This document shows, piece by piece, positions 23,631 to 36,407 of a stretch of DNA of 64,000 nt. A program made the position numbers and the translations under genes. The notes under the pieces are model-generated. The model was not told where the DNA came from. It searched no databases and saw only the letters and a list, made by a program, of their open reading frames with translations. Position 1 is the first letter of the stretch. Each line of letters starts with the position of its first letter. Source of the stretch: Populus alba (lineage: Eukaryota > Streptophyta > Magnoliopsida > Malpighiales > Salicaceae); contig NC_133297.1 of NCBI RefSeq assembly GCF_005239225.2, positions 18,836,147 through 18,900,146 of the forward strand. The letters are read 5' to 3'.

Positions 23631-24848
23631 TAATGGGTCTGGAAAGACATGTCAGACCCAAGTTGCTTAGGAGTGGCATGGGGCAGACCCAAATCCTTTG
23701 GGTCTTACAGGTCTACCTGACCAAAGACAATTGATTCAGGAGTCAGACCCTAGGCTTATGGGTTCGCGTTAGGATCCAATGCTATTGGATCTTGCATGCT
23801 CACCCAACTCTAATGGGTTTAGATTGTAGCCAAACCCAAGGCTTTTGGATTCGGCATTTAACAGGGGCCCAAAACTCTTGAATTTGGTGTTGCAGCTGGA
23901 TCCACTTAAACTTGAGTAAGTTTATTGTTATTATTAATATTAAAAATATTATTATTTGTATTAGAAATAATTTTATTTTTATGATGAATTAATTTTATTT
24001 GTATTATAAATATTTTTATTTTTATTATAATTAATATTATCAATATCATAATTAAGAAATTTTAAAAATATATCATTAATTTTGAACAACAACCATAGAT
24101 TTGATTTGAAGGGTAAAATTATTATTATTATTATTATCATTAATAATTTGAAGAAAAATATTACTAATATTGAAGAAAAACAATAAGTTTTATTTGAAAG
24201 GATTAAAAACTATAAAAACTTAGTTCGGATAAGTTTAATATTATTATTAATATCATCAATATTATTAAATTCATTCATATTATTAAATTTGAAATAAATT
24301 TTATTACTAATAAAAAAAACATAGATGTGATTTCAAGGGTAAAATCAATTATTTTTATTAATATTAACTTGGATTTGGAAGGTCATGCTAGACCAAGTTG
24401 TTTGGGGGTGGCAAGGGGCAGACTGAAGTCCCTTGGGTCTTATAACCATCCTTGGCACATGACAATTAGGTCAATAGTCAGACCTTAGGTTAATGGGTCC
24501 GTGTCAGGACCTAATTCTCTTAGATCTTGCGTCTTCACCTAACTCTAATGGGTTCGGAATGCAACCAGACCCAAGGCTTTTAGGTTTGCCATTTAAGGGG
24601 GCCCAAGCTCTTGGGCTTGGTGTTGTAGCCAGACCCGCTTAAACTTGAGTAAGTTTATTGTTATTATTAATATTCAAAATATTATTATTTGTATTATAAT
24701 TAATATTGCTAATATTAAAAATAATATTATTTGTATTACAAATTTTATGGTTTTTATTATAATTAATATTATTAATATCATAATTAACAAATTTTAAAAA
24801 TATATCATTAATTTTAAAAAACACTATAGATTTGATTTGAAGGGTAAA

Positions 24849-24894
<46 letters not shown>

Positions 24895-26055
24895 TAATAA
24901 TTTTGAAGAAAAATATAATTATTATCAAAGAAAAACGATAAGTTTTATTTGAGGGGATTAAAAACTATAAAAACTTAGATCAGATAAGTTTAATATTATT
25001 ATTAATATCATACATATTATTAAATTTGAAAAAAAAATATATTACTATAGAAAAAAACATATATATGATTTGAAGGGTAAAATCAATTATTTTTATTATT
25101 TTAAACTTGGATGTGGAAGGACATGTTAGACTCAAATTGCTTGCAAGTGGAAGGGCAAAGATTCATGTCCCTTGGATCTTGCAGCCTTACCTAGCCCAAG
25201 ACAATTAGGTAAAGATTGAGACCCTAGACTAATGGTTCTGCGTTAGAACCCAGCTCTTAGGTCTTGCGTCGTTACCTAACTCTAATGGGTTCGAATTGTA
25301 GCTAGACCTAACGCTTTTGGTTCTCTCATTTTAGAGGGGTCCAAAGCTCTTGAGTTGGTGTTGTAGCCAGACCTACTTAAACTTGGATAAGTTTATTGTT
25401 ATTATTAATATTAAAAATAATATTATTTTTATTATAATTAATATTGTTAATATTAAAAATATTATTATTTGTATTATAAATTTAAATATTGTAAAATTTG
25501 AAATAAATTTTATTACTATCGAAAAATATAGATGTGATTTGAAGGATAAAATCAATTATTTTTATTATCATTAACTTGGGTCTGGAAGGGCATGTCAGAC
25601 CCAAGTTACTTGCGAGTGGCAGGGGGCAGATCCATGTCCCTTGGATCTTGCAGCCTTACCTTGCCCAAGACAATTGGGTAAAGCGTCAGACCCTAGGCTA
25701 ATGGTTCCACATCAGGACCCAACGCTCTTGGGTCTTGCATCCTCATCCAGCTCTAATGGGTTCAGATTGTAGCCAGACCTAATGATTTTGGTTTCCTTAT
25801 TTTAGAGGGGCCCAAAGCTCTTAAGTTGGTGTTGCAGCCAGACCTACTTAAACTTGGGTAAGTTTATTGTTATTATTAATATTAAAAATATTATTATTTG
25901 TATTATAATTAATATTGTTAATATTAAAAATATTATTTTTTTTATTATAAATTTTATTGTTTTCATTATAATTAATATTACTAATATCATAATTAAATAT
26001 TTTAAAAATATATCATCAATTTTGAAAAACACAATAGATTTGATTTGAAAGGTAA

Positions 26056-26103
<48 letters not shown>

Positions 26104-26870
26104 GAAATTAATAAATTTATTATAGAAGAAAAACAATAAGTTCTATTTGAGGAGATTAAAAACTATAAAAACTTAGGTCAGATAAGTTTAATATTATTAT
26201 TAATATCATAAATATTATTAAATTTGAAATAAATTTATTACTATTGCAAAAAACATAGATGTAATTTGAAGGGTAAATCAATTACTTTTATTATTATTAA
26301 CTTGGGTTTGAAAGGGCATGCTAGACCCAAGTTTCTTGGGAGAGGCATGGGAAAGACCCAAGTCCCTTGGGTATTGCAATCTTACCTGACCTAAGACAAT
26401 TGGGTCAAAAGTCAAACCCTAGGCTAATGGGTTCACATTAGGATCCAATACTCTTGGGTCTTGCATCCTCACTAAAATGTAATGGGTTCGAATTGTAGTC
26501 AGATCCAAGGCTTTTGGGTCACTCATTTAAGAGGGATCGAAAGCTCTTGAGCCTGGTGTTGTAGTCAGACCCCTTTAAACTTGGGTAAGTTTATTGTCAT
26601 TATTATTATTAAAAATATTATTCTTTGTATTATAATTAATATTAAAAATATTATTATGTGTTATAATTTTTATTTTTTTATGATAATTAATATTATTAAT
26701 ATCATAATTAATAAATTTTAAAAATATATCATTAATTTTGAAAAACAAACATAGATTTGATTTCAAGGGTAAAATTATTATTGTTGTTGTTGTTGTTAAA
26801 TTATTAAATTTGAAGAAAAATATTATTATTATTATCAAAGAAAAAACAATAAGTTTTATTTGAGTGTATT
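23631..26870. repeat. Satellite array, ~730-bp units (five)
   Basis: Units start near 23631, 24366, 25102, 25570 and 26296 at the phrase 'ttgggtctggaagggcatg'. Spacings are about 735, 736, 468 and 726 bp; the third is internally shortened. Each unit has a 300-bp part rich in 'cagaccc', 'ttgggtc' and 'cccaag' phrases, then an AT-rich part with ATT runs. Pure (ATT)n runs lie near 24847-24892 and 26058-26103. Single diverged units also lie at 302-954 and 3297-3397. No coding function is seen. Confidence 0.85.
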
Positions 26871-28196
26871 GAAGAACTTATGATTTCCTTGTTTAATTAG
26901 TTGAGATGTGTTGTTACAATGTGATTGATAACTAGGAAAAAATTGCATCACCTACAAGAAGGAGGAGCCCTTAGTTCCTTTGGGTAGGTTCGGCCGAAGT
27001 AAAAATAAATTAATTAAATTAGTGCAAATAACCTTGGGAGATCATAATTACATGGGTTGCCATGTATATGGTGATGACATAGTTGTACTGGAGGAGGAAG
27101 AAGGGATTGGAGATAAAATTGAAGATACTTTGTCTATTGACGAAACAAAGCAATTTTTTTGCCCTAATTCTTGTGGGAATTCAAACGTGAAGATGATAGA
27201 ATCCAGGGAGGGCCCATAGAAGTTGTAGCCCGGAGTGTTAGCTTTCCAATGAATCTCACCCCGCCTAATTTGGATTCCTATAACTCTTCATGAAGTGTCA
27301 CCCCTGCTAGCAGATTTAGACAAGTCGACAAAATGGTGAAATTTAGCAATATTAAGGGTGGAATTCATTTTCTCACCCTTCATGAAGTGTGTAACGTCGT
27401 GCCTTGATCTTCAGAAAGGAATAAATTGTGATTGAAATTGAATTCATGATGTCCAATTAGAACTACTAATTTTAGCCTCCCTAACAAATAATCATAGCTC
27501 TGCCTCGACCTATAATTACTATTGTGTACTGTCGCATACATATAAATAAATAAAATTGACTAAAAATAACTTAAATCATTGTATTATTCTCAACTATTAC
27601 ACTATTATTCTCAACTGTTACACTATTTTGAATATAACGACTATAAATTTAGTGCCAACTTTTTTTTAGGCGTATGCTCCCGACAAATTTCAGATGGCTT
27701 TGTAGACTTTAATTTTCGAAACCCAACCATGGAAGGACTTGAAGGTAAAATGCTTATTACTTTCTGTATGATAGAAAACCTACTTATAAAGGCATTATTA
27801 ATAAATCGGGCTTCTTTTTTTTTTTGGCAGTATCATATTGAGGGCATTTTTTTACGCGGGTTGCTAAGTGACATTGACCGATGCAAGTCAATTATAGTGT
27901 GAGTTTGTTTGATGTTTTTTCTATTTCAATTTTTTTTTATCTTACTGTATTGTTGTGAATTGGGTTTGTACTGTGTGTGCGTGCGCGCGCATTTTCTATA
28001 GTGATTTTGATGGAATAACGCTTGACTGAAAAGTTCTAGTTGCCTAGTGAAGAATTGGCGGCGGTTGAACAAATTGAAGAATTGTTATGATTTATATGAA
28101 CAATATTGTTTTAGAAAAAGATTGTAGTGCATTATGCTTTTAAAGTTGATAATAAAGTAATTTTGTGATTTTATTATATATATTCTGGTTGTGCTA
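26871..28196 (+). mobile_element. Family H-like element, left part
   Basis: The stretch 26955-27470 matches 28830-29400 inside the next H solo LTR ('agaatccagggagggtccc', 'agaagttgtagcc', 'gtgttagctttccaa', 'aaggatagaattcattttc'). It is interrupted at 28196 by that solo LTR and continues at 30995. A short region with intron-like borders (27669-27745 and after 27830) gives no recognisable protein. No gene is called. Confidence 0.45.
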
Positions 28197-30994
28197 TGTG
28201 AAGCCCGAGAATAAAGTATACAAAAAGGGGGAGGTTATAATAATTCAAAATTTTGTTATAACACAAAATAATGCAAAAACAAAAGGGGGGCTAAAATAAG
28301 AAAAAGGGAGAAAGATGGGGCCAAAATGGAATTAAGAAGAAATGGGACTATAAATACCCATTTCTTTTATCATGGCCGACTGATAACAAGAAGAAGATGG
28401 GGAGAATTTCAAATTTTTCCTTCATCAAATCTAGGAGTAAACACCTAAAATTACTATACCCACATAAGCCTCAGAATTATTAAGTGGAGGAACACAATTA
28501 GGTGGAGAATTAACAAGAAGAAAAGTGAAGAATTGGTGAAGAAAAGAGGGGGAAGAGTGGCCGGTGATATGCAAGGAGAAGAAGGCTAAGATTCTTCTAA
28601 AATTTTTGAAGTAAAGTTTAGATTCCATCCAAGTAAGGAGTTCTAATTCCAATTTCTATGAAATTAACTTCAATTTGATTAGAAGTTTGTGATTTTCTTG
28701 AATTGGAAATTAGGGTTCTTTAACATAAAATGTTTGGAAAAGGTAGAAATGAGTGAGATTAAATGGACTAGAATAATCTAAGTGCCTTAAAGAAGAAGAA
28801 GAAATGAGTGAAAAAAAGAGAGCAAGGGAACTCTTGGTTCCTTTGGGCATGTTGTCGGTGAAGAGATACTGAGGATAGGGAATGAGAACTTATGATTTGC
28901 TTAATTAATTAACTTGATACAAATGACCTTAAGAGGAAATAAATGAGACGGTTGCCATGAATAAAGGGAAGGCATGGTTATGACTGATGAGGAAGCAAGG
29001 ATTGAAGATGAATTGGAGATACTTTCTCTATTAGCAAAATAGGGCAGGTTCGTTTCCCTGGTTCCTGAGGGAATTTGGACCTGAAAACTACAGAATCCAG
29101 GGAGGGTCCCTCATAGAAGTTGTAGCCTAGAGTGTTAGCTTTCCAACGAGTATGACCCCGCCTAATTTAGTGTCCTGAAACTCTAAATATGAATAAAAAT
29201 ATGAGAAGAGCGTCAGCTGTTGCCACTACTAGTAGTTTCGGCCAAGTCGACAAAATGGCGAGTTTTAGTCGTATTAAGGATAGAATTCATTTTCTTTCCC
29301 TTTGTTAAATGTGTAACGTTGTGTTGTGATCTTCATAAAAGAATAAAATGTGATTAAAATTAAGGTCATGATGTTCATTAGGATTACTAAAAAGCTGAAA
29401 TTTTAAAGGATTATAATAGGGGATTTAGGTAAGAAAGAATAATGATAAAGAGAAATGAATATTATTGCCATTTTTTCTGTTGTGTTGTGATATGTGGACT
29501 AATACGGAATAATGATGGGTTTTTGTGGTTTCAGGAGAAACTGCGGAAGGAATACAGCAACAACAAGGGAACACAAGTCGAGCATCTACAACAAGTAGGT
29601 ACTCGGTACCTATATCTCCTCTAGTTAATAATTATTTTAACTAACTATTGAACTGTAAAAATTTGGTGCTTATTGAAGAGGAAAAGAAAGGGGGAAAGGA
29701 AAGGTTAAATGACAGGAAAATAGAAACGGGGGACTAGAGTTAATTTATGGGTTCTTTTGGAGGAAATGAACAGTAACAATGAATTTGGGGAATGATTGTT
29801 TCTCAAATTTGATTAGCATGTCCCTAATATGGGAGGCAAATGATGTTAGCCAAGTTGATTAACTATTCGAGTTCAAAATAGTTAATGATATTGGTGGGTG
29901 ATGTCGATATCGGCAAAATTTATAAACTTGATTAACTATTTAGGTTCAAAATAGTTAATGATATCGGTGGGTGACGTCGATATCAGCAAAATTTATAAAC
30001 TTAATTAACTATTTGGGCTCATAATAGTTAATGATATCGGCGGGTGACATCTATATCAACAAAATTTATAGACTTGATTAGCTTTTCGCGGTGAAAGCTA
30101 ATGATGTCAAGAATCCTTGATAATGGCATACCCGAGGATCTCCCTAGGTAACATAGAACATTGATTAACTATTTAGGTCCAAAAAATAGTTAATGACATC
30201 AACGATCGTGTTAAAGGAAATGATTAGTTGACCCCGGGATGGGCAACTAAAGACACTAATGGAGGTCATTAGTGTCGTCAGTAGTCTTCCTAATGTGGGG
30301 AAAAGTAGTTAAAGAAAATAAATTGGATAATCCTTAAAAGGGGTTGGTGGTGGTGTATTGAATTGCATATGGCTTAAGTAGGTAGATGCGTTGTATAAAA
30401 TTTCTTCCATGAATTGTTTGTATTTTAGTTATTTTTTAATTATATGGAAAATTTATATTTTGCACGTCTCTCCCATTCATGTTAAGAGTATAATTTAGGT
30501 TCCTTATCCCTTTTTGTATAAGTTAGGAACTTAGGGATTTGTGGTGTAATTTTGTCATGCAGTAAACATGTAACCTGTAAAGAATATTATATTTGTAATA
30601 TTTGTTTCTGGAATATTAAATGTATCAACCTATGCTTGGGATATTAGAATGTACTAGATTATGTTAGAATATTTAATTGTGTTGTGTTATATATATATAT
30701 ATATGAAATCTTTGTGCTCGAATTGGCTCTTTTAAATTATTAACTTATATATGTGATGTAAAATGGAGCTGGGGAATGAATATGGTCCTGAGCATAATTT
30801 TGAATGAATTATGCAGTTGATTGTACTAAGCATGGAAGTGATTGTGGATGAGATGTGATTCCAAATGTGTGCAGGGTACATTGTCAATAACTTGGGACCT
30901 CCCCAGTATAGGGAAGATTCTAAATTATGCTCCATCTACCCTTTATAGGGGGAAGATTAATGGATAAATTAATACTAAAATTGAGGTTGTTACA
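28197..30994 (+). mobile_element. Family H solo LTR, perfect TGCTA duplication
   Basis: It starts TGTGAAGCCCGAG and ends GAGGTTGTTACA, flanked by identical 5-bp repeats TGCTA (28192-28196 and 30995-30999). It is 2798 bp and non-coding. A TATA-like box (ctataaatac, about 28348) lies near the left end. The shared 'gttgtagcc...gttagctttccaacgag' block is at 29120-29155, an AAGTAGGTACT stretch at about 29591, and hairpin array E at 29858-30276. With the GTCCC-flanked copy it defines family H as an LTR family. Confidence 0.8.
29858..30276. repeat. Hairpin array E (several different stems)
   Basis: There are at least six dyads in 420 bp. ATTAACTATT (29858-29867) pairs with AATAGTTAAT (29877-29886) and recurs twice more. 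ATTAGCTTT (30077-30085) pairs with AAAGCTAAT (30094-30102). ATTAACTATT recurs at about 30164. TTAGTTG...CAACTAA is at 30224-30250. GACACTAATG (30252-30261) pairs with CATTAGTGTC (30267-30276). All listed stems are perfect, and neighbouring units use different sequences. Confidence 0.85.
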
Positions 30995-32295
30995 TGCTAA
31001 GTGTGGACAAATTTATACATTGAATCAGTGTCCGAGAAATTGGAGGGATGAATTAATGACCTAGTAAAAGGGTCAATAATCGGGAAAATGGATGGATGAA
31101 TTAGTGACCCGGTAAAGAGGCCAGTGCCCAGGAAATTAGGCAGATGAATTAGTGACCCGGTAAAGGGGGTCGGTGCCCAGTAAATTGGGCAAATGAATTA
31201 GTGGCCTAGTAAAGGGTCGATGCCCAAGAATTGGGCGGATAAATAAGAGATTTGGTGATGAGGTTGGTGCCCGATAATGGGGCAAATGGATTAATGACCC
31301 AGTAATGAGGTTAATGTCAAATATTGGATGGTTGGATTTTTAGATAGTCAAAAGTAATGGACTGGACCTGAGGGCAGTGCTGAGTTTGGGTAAATGTGAT
31401 GGATGCATGGTAAATGAGCATAATGGGAGGAATTAGATTTCCGGATGTTTGGGACTAGAGTCCTAGTTAAAGGGTTACTAATAGAAGCAATTATTGAGTG
31501 GATAATTGGTATACATGGTATAATGTTAACATGAAATCTTAAAAAAAAATTGAAAACATTTTATCAAAAAAAGAAAATGTGTATTGTGATTGAATGTGTG
31601 AAAATGTGTATTGTGATTGAATATGTGAAAATGATTGGGATATCATAATAATTCTTATTTTAGACTATTATAGCATTATACCCTATTCTGGGCAATGAGC
31701 ATTTATTACTAGTGAGGGCGAATGCCTTAGCGAGGAGGAATGAGAGTGGTTGTGTGATTAAGAAATTATTGTCGGACTTTGATTAAAGAAAAAAAAACAA
31801 CATGTTACTAAACAGTTGGGGCAAGCCAAGCAAAAATTGTTATGGTGATCCTGGATGAGGAGTTATTACTTGGTATTAATCAGTTAGTGCTAGTACACTA
31901 TTTACTGGGAGTGATATTGTTGATTAGTGTCCAGGAATTACTAAAGATGTCAATGGAAAGGCACTAGGGATTGAGGCTTTTAAACACAAATTTTAAATTG
32001 AGTGTTTTAGATTGAAGGGTTGGTGCCTTAGTCTATAAAGTTGTTGTAAGGCATTAGTGACTCGAACAGGGAGAAAGGAACCCTAATTGATGGAACCGAA
32101 GGGAAACCTAGTTCCTTTTATATGAACTAGTTTTTATTCAAAATAAAATTGTTAGAATGGAAGATATGATGTGATAGTATGGCAAAAAATACATCCTTTT
32201 TAGTTGTTGGCTATCAGTGAACACAGAGTTGTTGTGCAAGGCTTTATAATGGGACAATCAATTCTTTTTGACCAGTGGGAGATGAGTTAAGAAAG
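30995..32295 (+). mobile_element. Family H-like element, right part
   Basis: It is the continuation of 26871-28196 after the solo LTR. It carries hairpin array F (31030-31320). The rest (31320-32295) is non-coding with short 'aatgtgtattgtgattg' direct repeats near 31575-31630. The right terminus is not resolved; the next LTR begins near 32297. Confidence 0.4.
31030..31320. repeat. Hairpin array F (GACCC/GGGTC and GCCCA/TGGGC)
   Basis: There are five units of about 56 bp: 'gaattagtgacccggtaaag' then 'ggtcggtgcccagtaaattgggcaaat'. Two short dyads alternate. GACCC (31154-31158) pairs with GGGTC (31167-31171), and GCCCA (31175-31179) pairs with TGGGC (31186-31190). Other units keep the pattern with small changes. 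Confidence 0.75.
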
Positions 32296-32296
32296 G

Positions 32297-33201
32297 TATC
32301 GCACATCTCCACGCGGTGTCGCGACAAATATTCTTATATGTATATAATGGCATATGCAGGGAGACCAAAAAATTCTTGTCTCATATCAGTGGAACATTGG
32401 AATGAGAGTCACCATCTAGTATTTTGGTCACTAGGAACCCTAACTGGTCTCAGAGAGATCGGGCACGGAGACTGGTTACGTAAAGGGAAGGTATTAGCAC
32501 TCAACTACGCCCTACCTAAGGTAAGCTGCATTGTTTTGTTGTCTGATAAAATCTAATTTCTTGTTGTGGTTTTCTAATTGTTGATCTTGTCGGTCTAAGA
32601 TTCAAGACAAGCCTTTCCTCAATAAGGAGGTTTTTATCTTAATGAGGTAAAACCTAATTGTTACAGCGCGTTAAAAAAAAACAAAATTTAAAATCCAGAA
32701 TACGTATTATGTGTAATGTTGTACCTTGGATACTAAAAGACAAAAGAAAATAAAAATTTGTTGTTTTTCAAAATTTTTAGCCAATGTTCTCTTAACTTTA
32801 ATAAACTAGTTATTAAAGTCAAAATGCATGCTAAAACATTTTTTTTTGGTGTATGAAAAACACAATATAATTTTTTTAACTTTGAGACACTTGGCCTTAT
32901 GCACAAAAACATTTTTTTTTTCAATTTTTTTTAAGTTGATGAAAATTGGGTATTTTTAATATCGAATTTTGTATTTTTACGACATAAAATACAAACCAAT
33001 ATTAAACAAAATAGCGTAAAACAAAATGCAGGGACATCACAAAATTTTAAAAATTTTTTTTTTTGTTAGGTTAGACCCGGCCCACCATTGTTGAGCTAGA
33101 CTGGACTGAACCCAAGATCCATGGGCTGGGCTCAAAATATTCAGCCGGGCCAGAATTGGCCCAGCCATGAACAATGCTCTCCACTGTTCACAGACTACTT
33201 G
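32297..33201 (-). mobile_element. Family M LTR fragment (minus)
   Basis: It contains the M conserved block (about 32405-32535: 'agtcaccatctagtattttg', 'gtaaagggaaggtattagcac', 'cctacctaaggtaag') in the same orientation as the copies at 955 and 3990. A 'gggctgggctcaaaa' part (33120) also occurs in the copy at 36960. It is cut at 33201 where an H element starts. Confidence 0.55.
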
Positions 33202-34469
33202 TGTAACAGTCCGACAATACGACTCGATCAATGTTAAAAAAAAATTCCAACATATCCTTTTATTTGAGGGTAAATTTTTTTTTTTCTTCAAAAATTCAGC
33301 AAAGTTTCGTTTGCATTTAGAACATCCCAAGTTATCGACTACTATCAGTTTACTCAATCAACCCACCATCACAAGGTCCTATAATTCCGAACCTTATATC
33401 AAACCTCATAATTCCACAACATATATATATATCTTACGAGTAAGATCAATATGAACATAGTCCAAACATTATATAATAAAATTTAAAAGAAAAGGAATAC
33501 TAACATGCAAAGAAAGTATTTACAACATAATAAGTGTCCCTAAATGTTTCAAAAGGGTTAATTACAAGATAACTAAAATACTAAATGCTAAGTTGAACTT
33601 TTATAAATACATCAAGGTTTACACAAAAGTATACTACATAACACGTTATTTCCCTTTTGTTTAAGTTAAATATTTACATAAGCTTCATAAAGTAGAGTCC
33701 TAAACTAATGATCTTCCTGGATGTTTGATGGACCTGTTACATAAATAAACATACCATTATGTTGATAAAGAATATATGTATGCTCATGTAATGAATATGA
33801 ATGAAGTATTAACATTCTACCGAATCCATGAGAACTCTAACAAAGAACTTATATTTTGCTTGTAAATCTTTTAAACCCAATTAACACTCATTTGTAATAT
33901 TCTTAGTTGAATAATCTTATTTACTTGCATACACTAGGTGACCTTTGCAAAGTCAAATCTTGTAATTCGTTTTCCCAGCAATCCTATCACGGATGCCATT
34001 AGCCAAAGCTAATCTTGTAAAACATCTCCCGGCAATCTTATCACGGATGCTATTAGCCAAAGCTAATCTTATAATTCACATCTCGACAATCCTATTACGG
34101 ATGCCATTAGCCGAAGCTAATCTTGTATTTACGCTAGATTTTACTTACATTGAACACTACATTTACTGTAATTGCATACACCAGACAAATTTTAAATTAT
34201 ATAAGTGCAAATAGGAGGAAAATCACGCACCTGCTTCGCCTGTCTCGCAACCTCGCCCTAACAGAAGATCCAATCCTGGTTGCTCTCCTGAATCACAAGG
34301 AAGTTTTTTTGGTTATGATTCCTTCAAGCCAATATTATAGAGAATTCATATTCATCCATTACTCATATGTTAGTTTCTATGCATGTTCATTTCCTCATAA
34401 TAACATACATACATATCTCATGTATATTTTCAGAGTTAGTATCTCAATGTGTAAGCATTCGTATGATTT
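33202..34469 (-). mobile_element. Family H element (minus), runs into the gap
   Basis: It starts TGTAACAGTCCGACAATACG. Its part 34330-34469 is the reverse complement of about 10031-10170 in the H solo LTR ('gcatgttcatttcctcataa', 'cagagttagtatctcaatgt'). It has three hairpin units of type A (33990-34125). The other end is lost in the N gap. Confidence 0.6.
33990..34125. repeat. Hairpin units A4 (three copies)
   Basis: There are three units about 53 bp apart with 'cggatgccattagccaaagctaatcttgta'. The same ATTAGC-NNNN-GCTAAT dyad is present. Confidence 0.8.
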
Positions 34470-34969
34470 NNNNNNNNNNNNNNNNNNNNNNNNNNNNNNN
34501 NNNNNNNNNNNNNNNNNNNNNNNNNNNNNNNNNNNNNNNNNNNNNNNNNNNNNNNNNNNNNNNNNNNNNNNNNNNNNNNNNNNNNNNNNNNNNNNNNNNN
34601 NNNNNNNNNNNNNNNNNNNNNNNNNNNNNNNNNNNNNNNNNNNNNNNNNNNNNNNNNNNNNNNNNNNNNNNNNNNNNNNNNNNNNNNNNNNNNNNNNNNN
34701 NNNNNNNNNNNNNNNNNNNNNNNNNNNNNNNNNNNNNNNNNNNNNNNNNNNNNNNNNNNNNNNNNNNNNNNNNNNNNNNNNNNNNNNNNNNNNNNNNNNN
34801 NNNNNNNNNNNNNNNNNNNNNNNNNNNNNNNNNNNNNNNNNNNNNNNNNNNNNNNNNNNNNNNNNNNNNNNNNNNNNNNNNNNNNNNNNNNNNNNNNNNN
34901 NNNNNNNNNNNNNNNNNNNNNNNNNNNNNNNNNNNNNNNNNNNNNNNNNNNNNNNNNNNNNNNNNNNNN
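34470..34969. other. Assembly gap, exactly 500 N
   Basis: It is a run of 500 undetermined bases. The round number suggests a fixed-size placeholder, so the true distance is unknown. It lies within repeats. Confidence 0.99.
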
Positions 34970-35879
34970 TAAAAGGGAAAGAGAGATTTGAGAAAGAGGA
35001 GAAGAAGGAGGCAGCAGCCCAGTAAGAGAATAAACACAAATCTCTCCTCTACAAAACCCAAAAATTATGCTCTCTTCATTATTTAGGAGTAGTTGTTCAA
35101 GTAGTTATGCAAGGCTAAGCTCTTTTCTTGGCCGTTGCCCTAAGGACACAAACAAACCTTCGGATTTCAAGAACTATGAGATTTATTCTTCCTTTTATTT
35201 TCAGTTTATGTTATGAATGGAGTATGATTGTTTTTCTATGCATATTTCTATTGATTGTTGTTGATAATTGCTAGAGCGGACTCTAAGTTATTGTTGTGAA
35301 CAATTCTATTGCTAAGTTTTAATATCAAAAAACCGGAGTGTGATATACGAACTTGTGAAGCAACTAAGCTTGATAATTGTCGGTTGGAACTACATTATTG
35401 AACTTTTAGGGAATATTTGAAACAAAGTGACACAAGTTGCGGACATCTTGGATGTTTCATCTTGATGAAATTATCTAGTTCTTTAAAGCTGCCATTAAAT
35501 TGAATCATTAGTGCGGACACTTGATTGTTGTTGGTTAGGATTAGTTATACGACGGATATGTTAATTAATCAACGTTTAAGAAAAGATAAAATTTCAGAAC
35601 ATAAAAACTGCAATCTTTTGTTGGTGGATGTGTGCTTGCGACCAAGGTTTGTTTCTTGATAAATTTCGATTTCAATTAATTTTGTTAGCTAGTTTAATTT
35701 CTTCTATATTTTAGATCATCACAAATCAAAAAACCCCCAAATTGCATAACGTATAGCATTAAAAATCTGAACTAAATCTTCCTCGTGGGATCGACCCCTT
35801 GCTTGCTCTAATACTATCTTGTGTGTTCTGTTTTAAGCTAGGGTAATAATTTGTGCGACCACGGACATCCGGAGGCAAC
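34970..35879 (+). mobile_element. LTR-like fragment after the gap
   Basis: It includes 'cctcgtgggatcgacc' (about 35780), a phrase common near the 3' end of long plant LTRs, and ends 'ggaggcaaca' directly before the duplicated GH17-dUTPase segment. The left part is lost in the gap. No protein is seen. Family unknown. Confidence 0.4.
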
Positions 35880-36407
35880 AAATAATTAGAAAATTAGTTT
35901 AGGAAATATTTGCTTGCGTCTGAGTATTATTATAAATTTAAAAAACAATAATTTAGCAAAAGAAAAAAGAAAGGAAAAGTTAAGTTTATGAGCAAAGCTC
36001 CATTAACACTTTTATATGGTGCGCTCAATTCCCAATCCAATGGAACAATGAAAGGTGTTGCTGTATTTGGCTTTGTGACTTCTTTATATATTTTATATAT
36101 GGACCAACTGACTCATTTGGTAGAAATTTTGATCTTTAGGAGTATAAAAAATCCCAATTTTGGTAGTTTCATTGGTGGATTGTGAATATTTTTGCATGAT
36201 GCTATAAAATATATACAACCTTGTTGCAGGTGGTTAATAAAAAGATAAAAAAGGAAATGAAACCATAAAACACCCCTATCTTCATTAAACAAAGGAAGTC
36301 CTTCACCAAACCCAAAACTTTTACTGCGTAGTCTACCATCTGTTTGCTGAATTTAAACACCAAGAAACAGAAACATTTATGAAAACACATTACAAATCAA
36401 AGAAAGC
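35880..36407. repeat. Copy of GH17-dUTPase intergenic segment
   Basis: It matches about 22890-23465 ('aggaaaagttaagtttatga', 'cttctttatatattttatat', 'aatcccaattttggtag', 'catgatgct'). The left edge is the LTR-like fragment, and no GH17 exon is present, so the glucanase was not copied or was lost. Confidence 0.8.

Noticed and set aside
26980..27219. 79-residue acidic frame
   Set aside because: It lies in a block shared by several H elements, where the frame is not kept.
27669..27900. Possible two-exon gene near 27.7 kb
   Set aside because: It has intron-like borders but joined reading meets a stop at once and no family is recognised.
34150..35061. Long open frames across 34.4-35.0 kb on both strands
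   Set aside because: They only span the 500-N gap; undetermined codons hide stops.
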